From assembly GCA_009602735.1 (NCBI GenBank), contig WELA01000485.1, positions 5,246 to 69,245 on the forward strand: a DNA stretch of 64,000 bases. Direction: 5' to 3'. Made by a program: the position numbers and the translations under genes. The notes beneath the pieces are model-generated. The model ran no database searches. It had not been told where the DNA came from and saw nothing but the letters and a program-made list of their open reading frames with translations. This DNA is from Mesotaenium endlicherianum. Lineage: Eukaryota; Streptophyta; Zygnematophyceae; Zygnematales; Mesotaeniaceae. Shown in pieces: positions 1 through 10,590 of this stretch; within the stretch, counting starts at the first letter, position 1; each line of letters begins with the position of its first letter.

Positions 1-2223
1 GTCTTGCCTCACCCAATAATTGCGTTCTTGCTTCTTGTATGGGTCCAAGGCTGCTTCTCCGTTCTTGTAGTAAGAGTCTCTTTCATAGGCGGCTGAAAAT
101 CGAGCTTCCAAATCTGTCTTCAGGGATGTCATCACGGCGTTTAATTGCAGTCTTGAGAGGGGGTCAGCCGGGTTTGTCTTGCCGGGCTGGTACTGAATCG
201 TGATGTTGTATTGTTGCAAGTATCCGCTCCATCTTGCTTGTCTCCTTGAGAGATACGGCTGCGTTTGGAGGTGCTTTAACGCCTCGTGGTCCGTGGTGAC
301 CAGTACCTTGCGTCCTTCAATGTAGCAGCGCCAAACCTTCAAGGCATGTACAATCGCCAATGCCTCTCGCTCCGTGGTTGCATAATTTTGCTCGCCAGAT
401 TTAGCTTCCTTGACTCGTAGGCAATGGGCTGCAGTCCCTCGCCTTGGTCTTGAAGCAGGATTGCTCCTATTGCATAGGAAGATGCATCGGTGATGACGTG
501 GAAGGGCCAATCTGGGTTTGGACTTGGGAGTGTGAGCACCGGGGATGTGGTCAATCTTCGCTTTAACTCTTGAAATGCCTCTTCCTCTTTCTCGGTCCAT
601 GTATATAGCCTGTCCTTCTTGAGTAGATCTGTCAGGGGGGCTGCTATGTGCGAGAAGCCTTGGATGAATTTTCTGTACCAATTGGCAAATCCCAAGAATG
701 ACTGGAGTTCTTTCTTGGTCGTGGGGGTTGGCCATTCCTCCACCACCGTGGTCTTCTTGGGGTCTATCTTGATGCCATCAGCAGTCACGTGGAGACCTAG
801 GAACTCCACTTCTTGTTTGGCAAACTCACACTTTGACTCCTTCGCAAACAGCTTGTTTTGCGTCAATACTTCAAGGAACCTCTTTCAAGTGTCTCGCATG
901 CTCTTCAAGGGTCTTGCTATAGATAAGGATGTCATCGATGAATACCACCACAAATCTGTCCAACATGGGCTGAAATATGGTGTTCATCATAGTCATGAAA
1001 GTTGCTGGCGCGTTGGTGAGTCCAAATGGCAAGACCATGAACTCAAAATGCCCATATCTTGTCCTGAATGCCGTCTTCTCTATGTCCGGTTCTGCGATGC
1101 GAATCTGGTGGTAGCCGCTCCGTAAGTCAATCTTCGTGAAGTACTTGGCTCCAACCAGCCGGTCCATGAGCTCATCCATGCGCGGCAGCGGGTATCGATT
1201 CTTGATGGTGATCTTGTTGAGGGCGCGATAGTCCACACACATCCTCAAGGTACCATCTTTCTTCTTGACAAATAGCACCGGGGCTCCAAATGGCGACTTG
1301 CTAGGTCGGATGAAGTCATGCTCCAGTAGCTCCTTGATTTGCTTCTTGACTTCGTCTCGCTCCGTGTATGACATTTTGAACGTAGGCCGAGAGATGGGCT
1401 TGCTTCCGGGCTCCAACTCTATCTTGTGGTCTACGAATCTCTTGGGGAGTAAGCCCTTGGGCAATTTCGGGGAGAACACTTCTTTGTAGTCCTCTAAGAC
1501 TTCTTGTATCTCCTTGGGAACGGGGCTGCCTTCTTGACTCTCGATGTCTTTCTTGATGTCTTTTGGCGTGATCAAGGCCAAAAGAAGCTCGTGTCCCTTC
1601 CTCACAAGTCTCTTGAGTTGGAGGGCGGACAATAGTATCTCGTGTGCCGGCTTCTGGATGTCTTGGGTCTGGATATTCTGGATTGCGCGCAAAATACAGA
1701 TTCTTGAAGTGATGTCATTCTTGATCTTGATAGTACCGGTCCTCCAATCAACTTGGGGGTTGTGCTTGGTCAACCAAGGCGTCCCTAGGATGACGTCGTA
1801 CTTGCCCAATTGCATGGGGGAGAACACTACTCTATCCTTGAAGGACTTGATAGAGAGTGCCAAGGGGTACGTCTTCTTGGAAGGGGTAGTATAGGAGAAT
1901 CCATCGGGCATCATAATCTCCTCGTCGTGGTCAAGAGTTCGCATAGTAATACCGTGCTTGGTGGCAAAATCTGCAGCAATGAAGTTGCCTTGAGCTCCGC
2001 TATCCACCAAGATGTGGACCTTCTCTCCTCCAAGGTAACCTCTCAAACTCATTGGGGCTGGAACGTCGTCTTCAACGGGGGTCTCCACCTCACTTGGCGT
2101 GTTGCCTTCTCGTGAAGTGGGTCTTGGGGTGGTAGGCTCCTGGCCTACCGGCGCTGTCCGTTTTTTGACAACTTTTTGGGGCATGAAAGTGCACGATGGC
2201 CCTTTTCCTTGCAATAAAAGCAT
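1..2223 (-). pseudogene. Element A pol region: protease, reverse transcriptase, RNase H
   Basis: On the minus strand, from high to low coordinates, I see a retropepsin-like segment (motif [16 protein letters not shown], near 2010-1965), a Ty3-type reverse transcriptase ([17 protein letters not shown], then the catalytic FIDDILIYS near 950) and an RNase H (VITDASSYAIGAILLQDQ near 490). The RNase H continues through a TDHEALKHL-type stretch to about 200, followed by the linker that normally leads to the integrase zinc-binding region. The protein would mature the polyprotein and copy element RNA into DNA inside virus-like particles. The start of the region overlaps the end of gag, as is common for gag-pol elements. 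It is damaged and incomplete in this window. Confidence 0.9.
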
Positions 2224-3425
2224 AGTCCAGCCGTCATGAGAGCTTCTTTTTCAGCCGGGGAGAGTCTTGCTTTCACTCCTTGCTGGTTTCTTGCATCATA
2301 AGTGTCATTGGAGGGTCTTCCACTCTTCCGGGCAGCCGCGGGGTCCCTTTTAATAACTCCGATTTCCATGGGTGTGGGTCCAGATTCGGATGTGGAAGGG
2401 GCTGCGTACACCCGCGTCGTCGGTACCCGTGAAGATGAAGGCACGGAGTGCTTGAAATCCAAGGTATCCACCTTTTGGGCCACTTCAATGATCTTTGAGA
2501 AGTCCGTCAAGTCGCGTAACTCCACTTCCTTTGCCACCTTGGGTTTGAGGCCAAAGATGTAGCGGTCAATCTTCTCCTCGAGAGACATGTTGGGGATCTC
2601 AAGAGTGAGGGCGTGAAATCTGGATGTATACTCTTGAACGGACGTCGTTTGCTTGAGATGGTGGAGCTTTCCTCGGGCAATCTTCTCCGCATTGATGGGC
2701 ATGAATTGCTTCTTGAGGGCCTCACGAAAATCTGCCCATCTTGCATATGATGGTGGGGGCTCTTGGCCGAGCATGGGGTGCGCCATAGCTTGATATATAG
2801 CCGCTTGATAGTTACGCCACCATGATGTTGCTGCTCCTCTAAGTAAGGTAACGGCAAAGGGAACGTAGTCCTCCTCGGGTACTTCAAGGAATGCGAGGTA
2901 CGTCTCCACTTGGTAGAGCCATAAATTCAGGTTGGCACCTTTCCCGGGGTTGAAAGTGTCGGGTTTGCCGGGCTTGATGAGTTTCCTTGCTCTCGTTGGC
3001 TCTTGTGGAGGCGCTTGAGCCGGGGCTGGATTTTGAGCATTGCTCGCAATAGGGGCAACCATGGCAGCCATAGCTTCTCTTGACGCTTGCACGGTTGCTT
3101 CATAGGTGGCCAAGCCCACTTGGTTGTGGACGGTCATTAGGAAGGCTGCCCACTCATTTGCGGGAACTCCTTGTGGTGGGGTCAACTTTGCTATAGCGGC
3201 TGCCACGGGATTTGACGGTGCTCCTCCTTGTGGTGCTTCTTGTTGTTGCAGATTTCCTTGAGTAGGCTCTCCCATCGACGCTGGAGGAGGGTGTGCTCCT
3301 CCTTGTGGTGCTTCTTGTTGTTGCAGATTTTCTTGAGTGGGCTCTCCCATCGGCGCTGGAGGAGGGTGTCTTGGAGAGGAAGGGCTTCCTTCGAAAGCTT
3401 GCTGTTGGTCTTGAGGATCGGCCAT
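2145..3425 (-). CDS. Element A gag (capsid and nucleocapsid)
   Basis: An open frame of 426 codons starts with ATG at 3425, 24 bases inside the primer-binding site, so the start is well placed. The first about 75 residues are rich in Pro, Gln and Glu and contain a 25-residue tandem duplication. The middle holds a retrotransposon gag (capsid) region with typical [10 protein letters not shown] and [10 protein letters not shown] segments. The C-terminus has one CCHC zinc knuckle ([14 protein letters not shown]) that would bind element RNA. Gag would form the virus-like particle in the cytoplasm. The frame overlaps the start of pol in another frame. Length and layout are ordinary for a plant Ty3/gypsy gag. 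Confidence 0.9.
   Translation of the reverse strand: MADPQDQQQAFEGSPSSPRHPPPAPMGEPTQENLQQQEAPQGGAHPPPASMGEPTQGNLQQQEAPQGGAPSNPVAAAIAKLTPPQGVPANEWAAFLMTVHNQVGLATYEATVQASREAMAAMVAPIASNAQNPAPAQAPPQEPTRARKLIKPGKPDTFNPGKGANLNLWLYQVETYLAFLEVPEEDYVPFAVTLLRGAATSWWRNYQAAIYQAMAHPMLGQEPPPSYARWADFREALKKQFMPINAEKIARGKLHHLKQTTSVQEYTSRFHALTLEIPNMSLEEKIDRYIFGLKPKVAKEVELRDLTDFSKIIEVAQKVDTLDFKHSVPSSSRVPTTRVYAAPSTSESGPTPMEIGVIKRDPAAARKSGRPSNDTYDARNQQGVKARLSPAEKEALMTAGLCFYCKEKGHRALSCPKKLSKNGQRR
3220..3369 (-). repeat. 75-bp tandem duplication in element A gag
   Basis: Two adjacent 75-bp units (3220-3294 and 3295-3369) differ at only a few positions. They encode two 25-residue repeats with the core [17 protein letters not shown]. 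Because 75 is a multiple of three the gag frame is kept. Confidence 0.88.
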
Positions 3426-3448
3426 CTTCTTGTGCTACCAAAGTGCCT

Positions 3449-3461
3449 AGCTCCGATACCA
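3449..3461 (-). other. Element A primer-binding site
   Basis: The minus strand reads TGGTATCGGAGCT, one base inside the LTR edge. This is complementary to the 3' end expected of an initiator-Met tRNA (plant consensus TGGTATCAGAGC, one base different). The same site is used by elements C, D, G and I in this window. Confidence 0.88.
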
Positions 3462-3462
3462 C

Positions 3463-3965
3463 TGTAGTGAAACAGATAGATAAAGTACTTAGTAAAACAG
3501 AATACTTTATCTATTCAAGACAAGGATCTTTGAACACAAGTGATAGCTTCTTGAAAGAGAGATGGCTTCTTGAAAGTTATTGTATTTCTAGATTTTGGCA
3601 AGTACAAGAGTGATTCTGGAATGTCTTTCTATGTTCTAGCTCTTGTTTATATACTTGCTACGTAAGTAATTTCTAGGAAGGTGTATGTTGATGTGTTGGC
3701 ACCCAACACATCCCAAAACTTGCCACCTCTTTCTAGAATAATGTACACATGTCCTTTTGACCTAAAAATGGCACATTTGACTTTTGCCACATGGAGTTCT
3801 TCTAGGTCTTTCCTCTAACTTCGAAAATGCCTTGGAAGGTTCAAAGGACATGAACCAAGTTACTAGAGTACCTATTCACACTTGACTCCACACAATACTA
3901 CTCCAAATATATTTGAAATCATTAAAATATATGCAAACTAATATATAATATCTCAAATCACTACA
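3463..3965 (-). repeat. Element A 5' LTR
   Basis: This 503-bp segment runs from TGTAGTGA to TCACTACA, a perfect 8-bp terminal inverted repeat with the TG...CA ends of an LTR. It abuts the primer-binding site. The partner LTR lies outside the window, so identity and age cannot be judged. Confidence 0.87.
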
Positions 3966-4022
3966 GAAAGGCAGCACGACAGGAAGACAGCAACAAGTAC
4001 CAGTAAATATTCAGACAGATAT
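3966..4022. other. Short unassigned stretch between A and B1, with half of a palindromic target
   Basis: These 57 bases match neither A nor B. The last bases (TTCAGACAGATAT) mirror the sequence just after B1's right end (ATATGTCTGAA). Left and right flanks together would therefore form an almost perfect palindrome split by B1. They may belong to the same old element as F (30308 onward). Confidence 0.5.
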
Positions 4023-5289
4023 TGTCGCGACTACTATCCGTTTGACGGTGCCGCACGCGCAGCGCAAGCTACGGCCACCCAGGTACGGAAAGTCAACGTT
4101 GACTCACTGACCACTTGACTGATTTCGTTGCAGTCAGCGGTTATGTCGGCATCAAGACCACTGGCAAGGGGTCAATGTCAATGTGCCCCACACCCTGGAA
4201 TGGGGAAGGTTTTGACAGCATAGACAGCCGCGAGGCTAGAAGTTGGGATCAGTGATGGGCTACCCAGCAGGTACCAAGTCCGTTACTGTGTGACTGGCAG
4301 ATTAAGCCAGGTTATGGCCGCAATGCCAAGATAGATTACGGTCGCCCGGTTGGGAATCTTGAGCAGGTGGCATTCGCTTGAACACACCGTTCAGGAGTTC
4401 TTAGCCATGAGCCAATTAGGCGTGACTGCCAGCTAAGAAGCTAAGCAGCCGCGCGCGACAATCACGAGGTGTGCATGCATGCTGAGTAACTACAAGTTTA
4501 AGTTGGGCATGGCTAGGCAGAAGCAACATGCAGCTAAGCTTTGTGACTAAGCACGGCAATCTCGAAAGATGACGCTGTGTGGTGCCTGCAAAAGGCACGA
4601 ATCTTGCCTGGGACGTGACATTCACTCTCACGCACTTTTGCCAAGAAGCAGAGGAAGCAGAAGGAAGGAGAAGAAGGGCGCGAAGAAGAAGAAGGAGTTC
4701 CCAAGGCCATTGGAGGGCCGAGGCCCCACGCTTTTGCCGACGCTGAAGATTCTTCTCAGTGTATCATAGATAAGGTAGGATTGTAGGAGCTCCCAAGAGG
4801 GAATCTCACTGCTAAAAGCAGGAGGACTGCAGAATAGAATCTGCTAGGAAATTAGCACAGATTCGGCCGAACGCCACAAGTGTGTGTGAAGCAGCCTTAA
4901 AATGGTGAGTTGTGCGTTAGTTTCCAGGTTCTCAGAAGTCGCATTCGCATCTCGAAGAGAGAGATTAGTATTGACAGATAAAGCCCTCAGTGAAGAACTG
5001 AGTGAGCCTAGCCTGGCAATGAAGAGCTGTTTAGGCGCGGTTTTAAGTGAAGAGCTTGACCCAGGCCAGCATAGACGTGTAGTTTCAGAGTTTTGTAAGC
5101 TGTGACTTTGTGAAAAGTTAAGCGAAAGCCTGAAGGGCAATTTTCTCTAAACCTGACGTTGTATGTCAAGCTGCTTAGAGTGTGATTTCTGCAAACTACA
5201 ATTTGCTCACCTGTGAACCCAAGAACCTTAAGGCATAAAGCCTATGTGGAAGTAAGAGACTTCTGTCCTACTTTTGAGAACTTCGTTCT
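4023..5289 (+). other. B1 5' terminal region: leader or part of a long LTR
   Basis: About 1.27 kb without a convincing gene. It is closely matched by 59348-60600 upstream of B3 gag, so it is a genuine part of the family. I find no TGGTATCGGAGC primer site here, unlike the other five families. One small hairpin (GTGCCT...AGGCAC) lies near 4584-4601. In the B2/B3 tandem this sequence is preceded by the about 300-bp tail that ends B1, so both may be parts of one long LTR. Confidence 0.6.
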
Positions 5290-7100
5290 GTGAAAAGAAA
5301 TTCCCAAGCAAATTGGGGATTGAGGCCTGTGAAGGTCGCCGGTGCTCCACCTGGAAGGGAACCCGGAGAAATTCAACTGTACATGCGGTTGAGAAGTGGA
5401 AGACTCTACTACCCTGTGGAGCCTGTGGCAGGTTCTGATTCAAGCCAGAGTCCACGAGGAAGTGAGACATCTGAGCGCACGGATAACCTGTGGAGTGAGC
5501 AACCGTCGGGAGACGAGTCTCGCCCTACTGCCACGAACGGTGAGAATCCGGGTAACGAACGAGCCTTTATACCCAATTTGGGTAGAGAGCACGACGTGTG
5601 GGGTACAGATAGTGAGTCTTGGTCACCATTTGAAATGACTGGTGATGATAAGGATGAAAATCCTAAGTTCAAGCTGTCTACAAAGTGTTTCAGTGGACGA
5701 ACCGGTGTAAATAGTCTCATTTTCGAAGAGGTTGATGAGATCTGTTGGGCTGATTTCTTTGAGAAAATCCGAAAGGATTCTTCTTACACTCAGTCAGTCG
5801 CTTTTATAAGCTTGGTTCAGTACTTGGACAAGGATGCCTTGTTGCTTTATCGCCAATTCCGGAAGGATGAGAACCTTACCCAGGATTGGGCGTTTGACGA
5901 GCAAAAGAAGGCGAGGAATTTAAAAATCCAGAAAGAGGCCGCGAAAGCCCGCCTGTCCGCCTTGTCATCAGGAAGAGCAATACGTGCTGCACCTGTTGAG
6001 AGCGTAGACTTAGCTGCACTAACACAAGAATTAACAGATGCCATGAAGCAACTCACCGAGGGTCAGCGGCTACTCGAGATGATGATGCTGGGTCTGTCGC
6101 AGAATTGCGTCAAGTGTGTGCAGAATTGTCTGAAAAGATTTCTAATGCTCAGGAACGAGTAGTGCGCAGGGCTGCACCTTTTACAGGGCAGCATGGTGAT
6201 AGTACCACCACGGAAGCAAGCCACGCGCAAGCGTTGGCTAGTTGTCGTAGGGATATGGAGGCTGGGGATGACCAGTTAGACTCTGAGCACTGTCTGCGTC
6301 GTTTCTTTAAGTTGCTTGAAGCAAAATTCCCAGAGGATCGCAGTCTTAAGGTGCACCATTATGTGCATTTTTTCCGTCAGAAGAACGAGACAGTGATGGA
6401 GGTCAAATCCAGATTGGTAGACCTTGCCAAGAAGGCAGGAATCTATGAGCCTAGGATTGTGGCTGACAAATTCTTATTGTGTCTGGGTAAAGACACAGAT
6501 CGGGAGGTCAGGCCGCACCTATCTGCGAAACGCGGAATCGACTGGAACATCGACGAGGCTGCCGAAATAGCATGCAATGTCGAGGAAGGTAAAGTCTAGT
6601 ACAAGGAGGCTTCCAGGACGCTTATGGCTCCTGAGAGAAAGGAGGAATCCTTTCAGCCTAAGGCCAATAGCTCTAATTTTCAGTTTAAGAAGAAGAGCGG
6701 GTCTTTCAATACGTTTGCTAAGCACGGCAACACTGCTGAGACAGCAGAAGGCTGTTGGAATTGCGGGAAATCGGGACATCAGAAGAAAGATTGTCCGTAC
6801 CCGGATACTAAGCAATTGTCTGCTAGCAAGGCGCAGGTATGCGCACATTGCAGCAAAAAGGGACACTCAGAAGACAAGTTTTGGTCTAAGAACCCAAATC
6901 TGAAGCCACCATGGGCTAATGTTGTCACGAAAGAGGATGATAAGGGTAAGAAAAGGGAGAAAGATAACTCAGGTAACCAAAAGAGTAACCAGAAGTATGA
7001 TGTTATGAGTGCAGAGATTGCAGAGTTGAAAGCTCAATTTGCAAGACTAAGTGTGCCTAATGTCTATTATGATGCAGATGTGGCCGAAAAGACCGTCTGA
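5290..7100 (+). pseudogene. B1 gag region with two zinc knuckles
   Basis: The likely gag start is the ATG at 5383 (MRLRSGRLYY), shared with B3. The N-terminal part is polar and partly charged. A retrotransposon capsid region follows (LRRFFKLLEAKF, VHHYVHFFRQKNETVMEVKSR, around 6290-6430). Two CCHC-type knuckles follow near 6760-6880, CWNCGKSGHQKKDC and a second, CAHCSKKGH. Gag would package element RNA. The region is broken in this copy. The family identity rests on the close match with B3, where one 410-codon frame covers the capsid, both knuckles and the start of the protease region. Confidence 0.8.
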
Positions 7101-7130
7101 AAAGGCGAGAAGCTGACGCCTGAGAAGGCC

Positions 7131-8160
7131 GTGGCTACAACGGCTGCGGAGCGCGCAGATGATGACCGTCTGGGTCCAAGGAATGCTGGGAAGCTTCTTA
7201 AGACCTTTCGGATCACTCTGAATGAGAACAAGATTGCGCAGCTACGACAAGCCAAGCCTGGGCCACGCAAGGCATTTAGATTTTCGCTGGAAAAGCTGAA
7301 GGCTCTGGTGGAACACCGGATTCAGCACATTCCTTGTCTTTCACTCGCTGATCTGCGTCTTACGTATCCTTTCACGGTTGAAGAAGCCGGACGGCAGCTG
7401 GACATAGATGAGGAAGGCGCAAACAGCGCTTTGCTGCCTACTAATTTCAGCATTGTGAGAGTGCAGAACAAGGATAGAGTTTTGACGTTCAACGACTGGG
7501 CCGCTCCCAATATCCTATTGGACACAAGCGCACAGCCAGTAATCTTGGGAAAGCGAGCTGTGAAAGCTCTGGGATTGACGGCAAGGGACCTGAAAGAAAG
7601 TCCTTTCCAGTTGAGGACTGCATGTGGGCAAATTTCAAAGTCTTGCAGAATTACCCGCAAGCCTGTGAAATTCACAATAAACTTGGGGAACCTGAGGAGG
7701 CGTCACTGCTCATAGAATGCACGGTGACAGAGGCAGAGAACTATGATGTTCTTTTGGGGACAGAAGCTCTGATTCCCCTGGGTATGGTCACCGATCTGCG
7801 GAAGCAGAGAATGACCTACCAGTCAACAGATCGGCGGCCAACAGGAGAAATTCTTGTAAAAATGGTTTGCTCGGAAGAGGCAAACTACGGACTGCTAGAC
7901 TGTTGTATGAATGACCGGTATCCAGGCCATTATGACCTCATCATGCAACGCGAAGAGGAGGGCTACACCAGCGTCAACATGCCGACTCCCTTGGTTTGGC
8001 AACCTCAGATTATGGAGCAACTGGAAGCTGTGAGTAACAGGGACCGTGGCCCGCAAGAGCTGTTACCAGTTCCCTATTCAATTAAGTCTGCTGCCAATCT
8101 GATGCCTGGAGTAGACCCGCTGCCGCAAGGCATTGTGAGGATGGAGGATCCTTTTCGCAG
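7131..8160 (+). pseudogene. B1 protease region
   Basis: This stretch contains a retropepsin-like segment around 7500-7590 (in B3: NILLDTGPQPVILGKRAAKA, with the catalytic Asp-Thr-Gly) followed by YDVLLGTEALIPLGM near 7740, which resembles the conserved LG-x-L stretch of retroviral-type proteases. A further about 130 residues with no recognised domain (MNDRYPGHYDLIMQREEEGY and on) link it to the methyltransferase. It would cleave the unusually large polyprotein. The protease assignment is fairly sure; the linker is unknown. Confidence 0.7.
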
Positions 8161-8165
8161 GAAAG

Positions 8166-8960
8166 GAGTAGTAGTCCTGGAATTGTTCGCCGGACTTGGT
8201 TCTGGAACCATCTCACTGATTCAGCGAGTTATCTAGGTATCCAAAGTGCTGTATGTGAACAATGATGCGGGTGCTTTCACAGCATTTAAGGAGGTCATGA
8301 GTCAGATGCGGCAAATGTACCATTTCAAGGCGTTGGTTCCTACTAAATCTAGGATAGTGCGTCTTGCTGAAGGGAACATTCTCAATGTGAAGTCCGAGGA
8401 CCTGTATGGTTACAGGATTGACTGGATCTTTGCGGGATTCCCTTGTCAACCTTTCTCGCAAGCTGGGAACAGGAGGGAATTCAATGACCCGCGAGCACGA
8501 CACTAGGGATGGATGGTGAAAATCATCAGTATGCTGCGGGAACGCCAGCATCTCTACCCACCAGTGTTTGTGATTGAGAATGTACACCCAGGGATGGATT
8601 ATAACCAGATGAAGTCAGGAGATCCATGGCTCATCTTTGACTCCACCCTGGGTCATCATGTATTGATCAACGACGCTGGGAAGATATTCGGCAACATGAT
8701 TGGGCATCACTCCATGACATGGTTGGTGGAGACGATTATGACTTGGCAGCAGATGACGTTCTCTGACATGCCTATGCCCAGGCCGAGACCAGTAACAATT
8801 GGAGTCCATGCGATGCAAACCTCTGATCATAGAGCTATCAGAGAAGCGCATCGGCGACAAGAAGAACATGGTATTGAAAGGGACGCAGCTGAGGCTGACC
8901 AAGAAGAAACACTCAGAGAAACCACAGTGGTGGAGCTGACCAGGTCAAGACCTATTGGCG
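8166..8960 (+). pseudogene. B1 C5-cytosine DNA methyltransferase domain
   Basis: The motif I region reads VVVLELFAGLGSGTISLIQR (AdoMet binding). Motif IV with the catalytic Cys reads GFPCQPFSQAG, and motif VI reads VFVIENVHPGMDYNQ. A motif X-like end reads GNMIGHHSMTWLVE. These are the ordered motifs of C5 DNA methyltransferases. B2 also keeps HRARLFWTN, which resembles DNMT3/DRM enzymes, whereas PCQ is the form seen in DNMT1-like and bacterial enzymes. The domain sits between protease and reverse transcriptase in the same orientation, so it is part of the element and not a host gene. It would transfer methyl groups to cytosine in DNA. This copy is incomplete. Confidence 0.87.
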
Positions 8961-10590
8961 CGAATTGACAATCGGATGGCGGCTCTACACGACCCTTTGG
9001 AAAGAGAGCTGCGAAGGCTGCGAGAAGACGTAGCCATGGAAGACCAGGCAACCGATGCAGCAAACCCTTTGGGGAGCGCTGCAGTAAGCAAATCACAGGA
9101 GGCCCCATTATCTGCAGAATGCTCCAGCCAAATTTTTGTGAGGGCGCCGGAATGGGAGGACGTTACCTCTTCTAAGTTACGGAATATGACCCCAGACCAG
9201 GTCTACGGAAGCCCATCCCCAGATGCGGTAACGTCAAGATATGAAGAACGCCAGTGCAATATTGACTAATGGGCCGAAGAATGCAGTCAGAATTCAGGAA
9301 ATTCTGGAGGGTCTGAAAAGACCATTTGCCTGGAGGTGATTTTTGAAGAACGCAGGAAGGAGACGGTCGAGAGATTGCCCGCCACACCTGTTTTGATGAG
9401 CCCAGAGCCAGAGGCCAAAGGGCAACCACAAGACACAGTTACCAGCACAGCTGAGTCGATCACCAGGCAAATCATGGAGCAGTTGCTGGAAGCAGACGCC
9501 CCTCCACTCAAGGAAGAGAAAGTGGCGAAAGCAGCTCGCGCTCTACAGTCAGCCATCATCAACATGGCGAGGCTCAACACAGGAGGGGATGAAGAACCGC
9601 CGCCTCCTGGAACCGAGAAGCCGGAGGAGGGAGAGGATGCAGAGATGCAAGACCTCCCAGAGTTTGCGTTACCATCACTCAACAATGGAGTGGAAGCCAG
9701 GGAAGAAGTTCCACGTTTTCCCACGCCAGAGTTGGATCTGCTTGACTTGCAGGAGCTGAGGACAGACGACTGGGTAGCTGACCACCTGATGGGGCCAAGC
9801 CTGGCAGACCTTTATGAAGAACTAAGGTCACCAACATCCAGTACCTCTACTGTCAGTCTTTCAGTAGCAGAGCCCAAGTCAACCGCACGACCGCCGCAAC
9901 GGCAGGAGGTGACTACCTGCATTGCTAAAGGGGAGACAGCGCAAGTTAAGCCCGAGGGTCGCGCAAGCAGACCAAGGAAGGTGGCCCGTGAGGGTAACGC
10001 ATCTTTTAGGAGGATGCTAAAGCGATATTTCAAGCATAAGGGGAAGGCTCAGAGAGAGGGCGTTCCGCGTGGAACCATAGCCCCACCCCCTCCGCCTCTG
10101 CGGGATATTCTGCAGAGAGAGGGAGAGGACGGCTTGATTCGCAGGGCAATGGCATTGGGCATCAGTATGCCGCTAGGCATTAACACGCCCTTGTTGCAAC
10201 TATCAGATCTTAGGATGCAGAGGCCGGAGGCACCTGCTCCCATGACACCTGCAATCCCATAATGGAAACTGATGGATCTGAGAAACACCATCAGCCGCTT
10301 GACCGCAGCAGATGATGCTTTCCTCGCACAACTTGCGGCACCTCAAAGGCTGCAAACGTTGGCGCAGGCATGGACGGTCACACCACCCGCAAGAGAGGAG
10401 TATGGCACGACCGTCGCCCGCAAGGCTAGTATTGAGCGAAAGTGGGGCTGGGTAATCAGCCCTAGGACAGATCCTGCAGGTTGGCCAGTGGCAAACCAAC
10501 CTCGGCCACGTGAAGAAGGAGGAACCGGGACCAGTTGGACTGCAGTCGACGAAGAAATGTTCCTGAGGCAACCCATCCGGAGGCGCTTGA
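8955..10590 (+). CDS. B1 unknown region between methyltransferase and reverse transcriptase
   Basis: About 540 codons of mostly open reading lie here, including a 308-codon open stretch (9336-10262), with a near-identical partner in B2 (47120-48740). I recognise no domain. It is rich in Glu, Pro, Ala and Arg and predicted largely disordered. It has a helical, charged middle part (ITRQIMEQLLEADAP) and a basic patch (RRMLKRYFKHKGKAQRE) that could bind nucleic acid. Next comes a proline run (PPPPPLRDILQREGEDGLI), and after 10272 a Trp-containing segment (ERKWGWVISPRTDPAGWP). It is interrupted downstream by the solo LTR and resumes at 11544. Candidates are a nucleoprotein-like tether or spacer; the function is unknown. 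Confidence 0.6.

Larger units (their letters stand above)
1..3965 (-). mobile_element. Element A: Ty3/gypsy LTR retrotransposon, 5' part
   Basis: Read on the minus strand the order is LTR (3463-3965), primer-binding site, gag, then protease, reverse transcriptase and RNase H, running off the left window edge. This is Ty3/gypsy order as far as visible; the integrase and 3' LTR lie outside. Gag and much of pol are still open, with only a small number of breaks visible, so the copy looks fairly young. Whether it has a chromodomain cannot be seen. The base after its LTR (3966) starts a short unassigned stretch, so A probably inserted into older element sequence. Its target duplication cannot be tested without the left end. 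Confidence 0.93.

Noticed and set aside
3228-3613. Plus-strand frames over A gag and its LTR
   Set aside because: They are antisense shadows of gag and of the tandem repeat.
4449-4459. End of a 0.44-kb LTR of B1 (GCGCGACA mirrors TGTCGCG)
   Set aside because: No primer site follows and no matching copy exists at the 3' end of B1.
4579-4601. TGGTGCCTGCAAAAGGCAC as a primer-binding site of family B
   Set aside because: It is a small hairpin and I could not match it to a tRNA 3' end.
4569-4769. Short frames in the B leader (also 4844-5140 and 60100-60500)
   Set aside because: They are not kept between B1 and B3 and have no coding character.
8213-8968. A host DNA methyltransferase gene
   Set aside because: The domain is collinear with gag/protease upstream and reverse transcriptase downstream in three copies, so it belongs to the element.
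9287-9724. Minus-strand frame over the B unknown region (also 47453-47890)
   Set aside because: It is conserved only as the mirror of the plus-strand stretch, which has the same length and better context.
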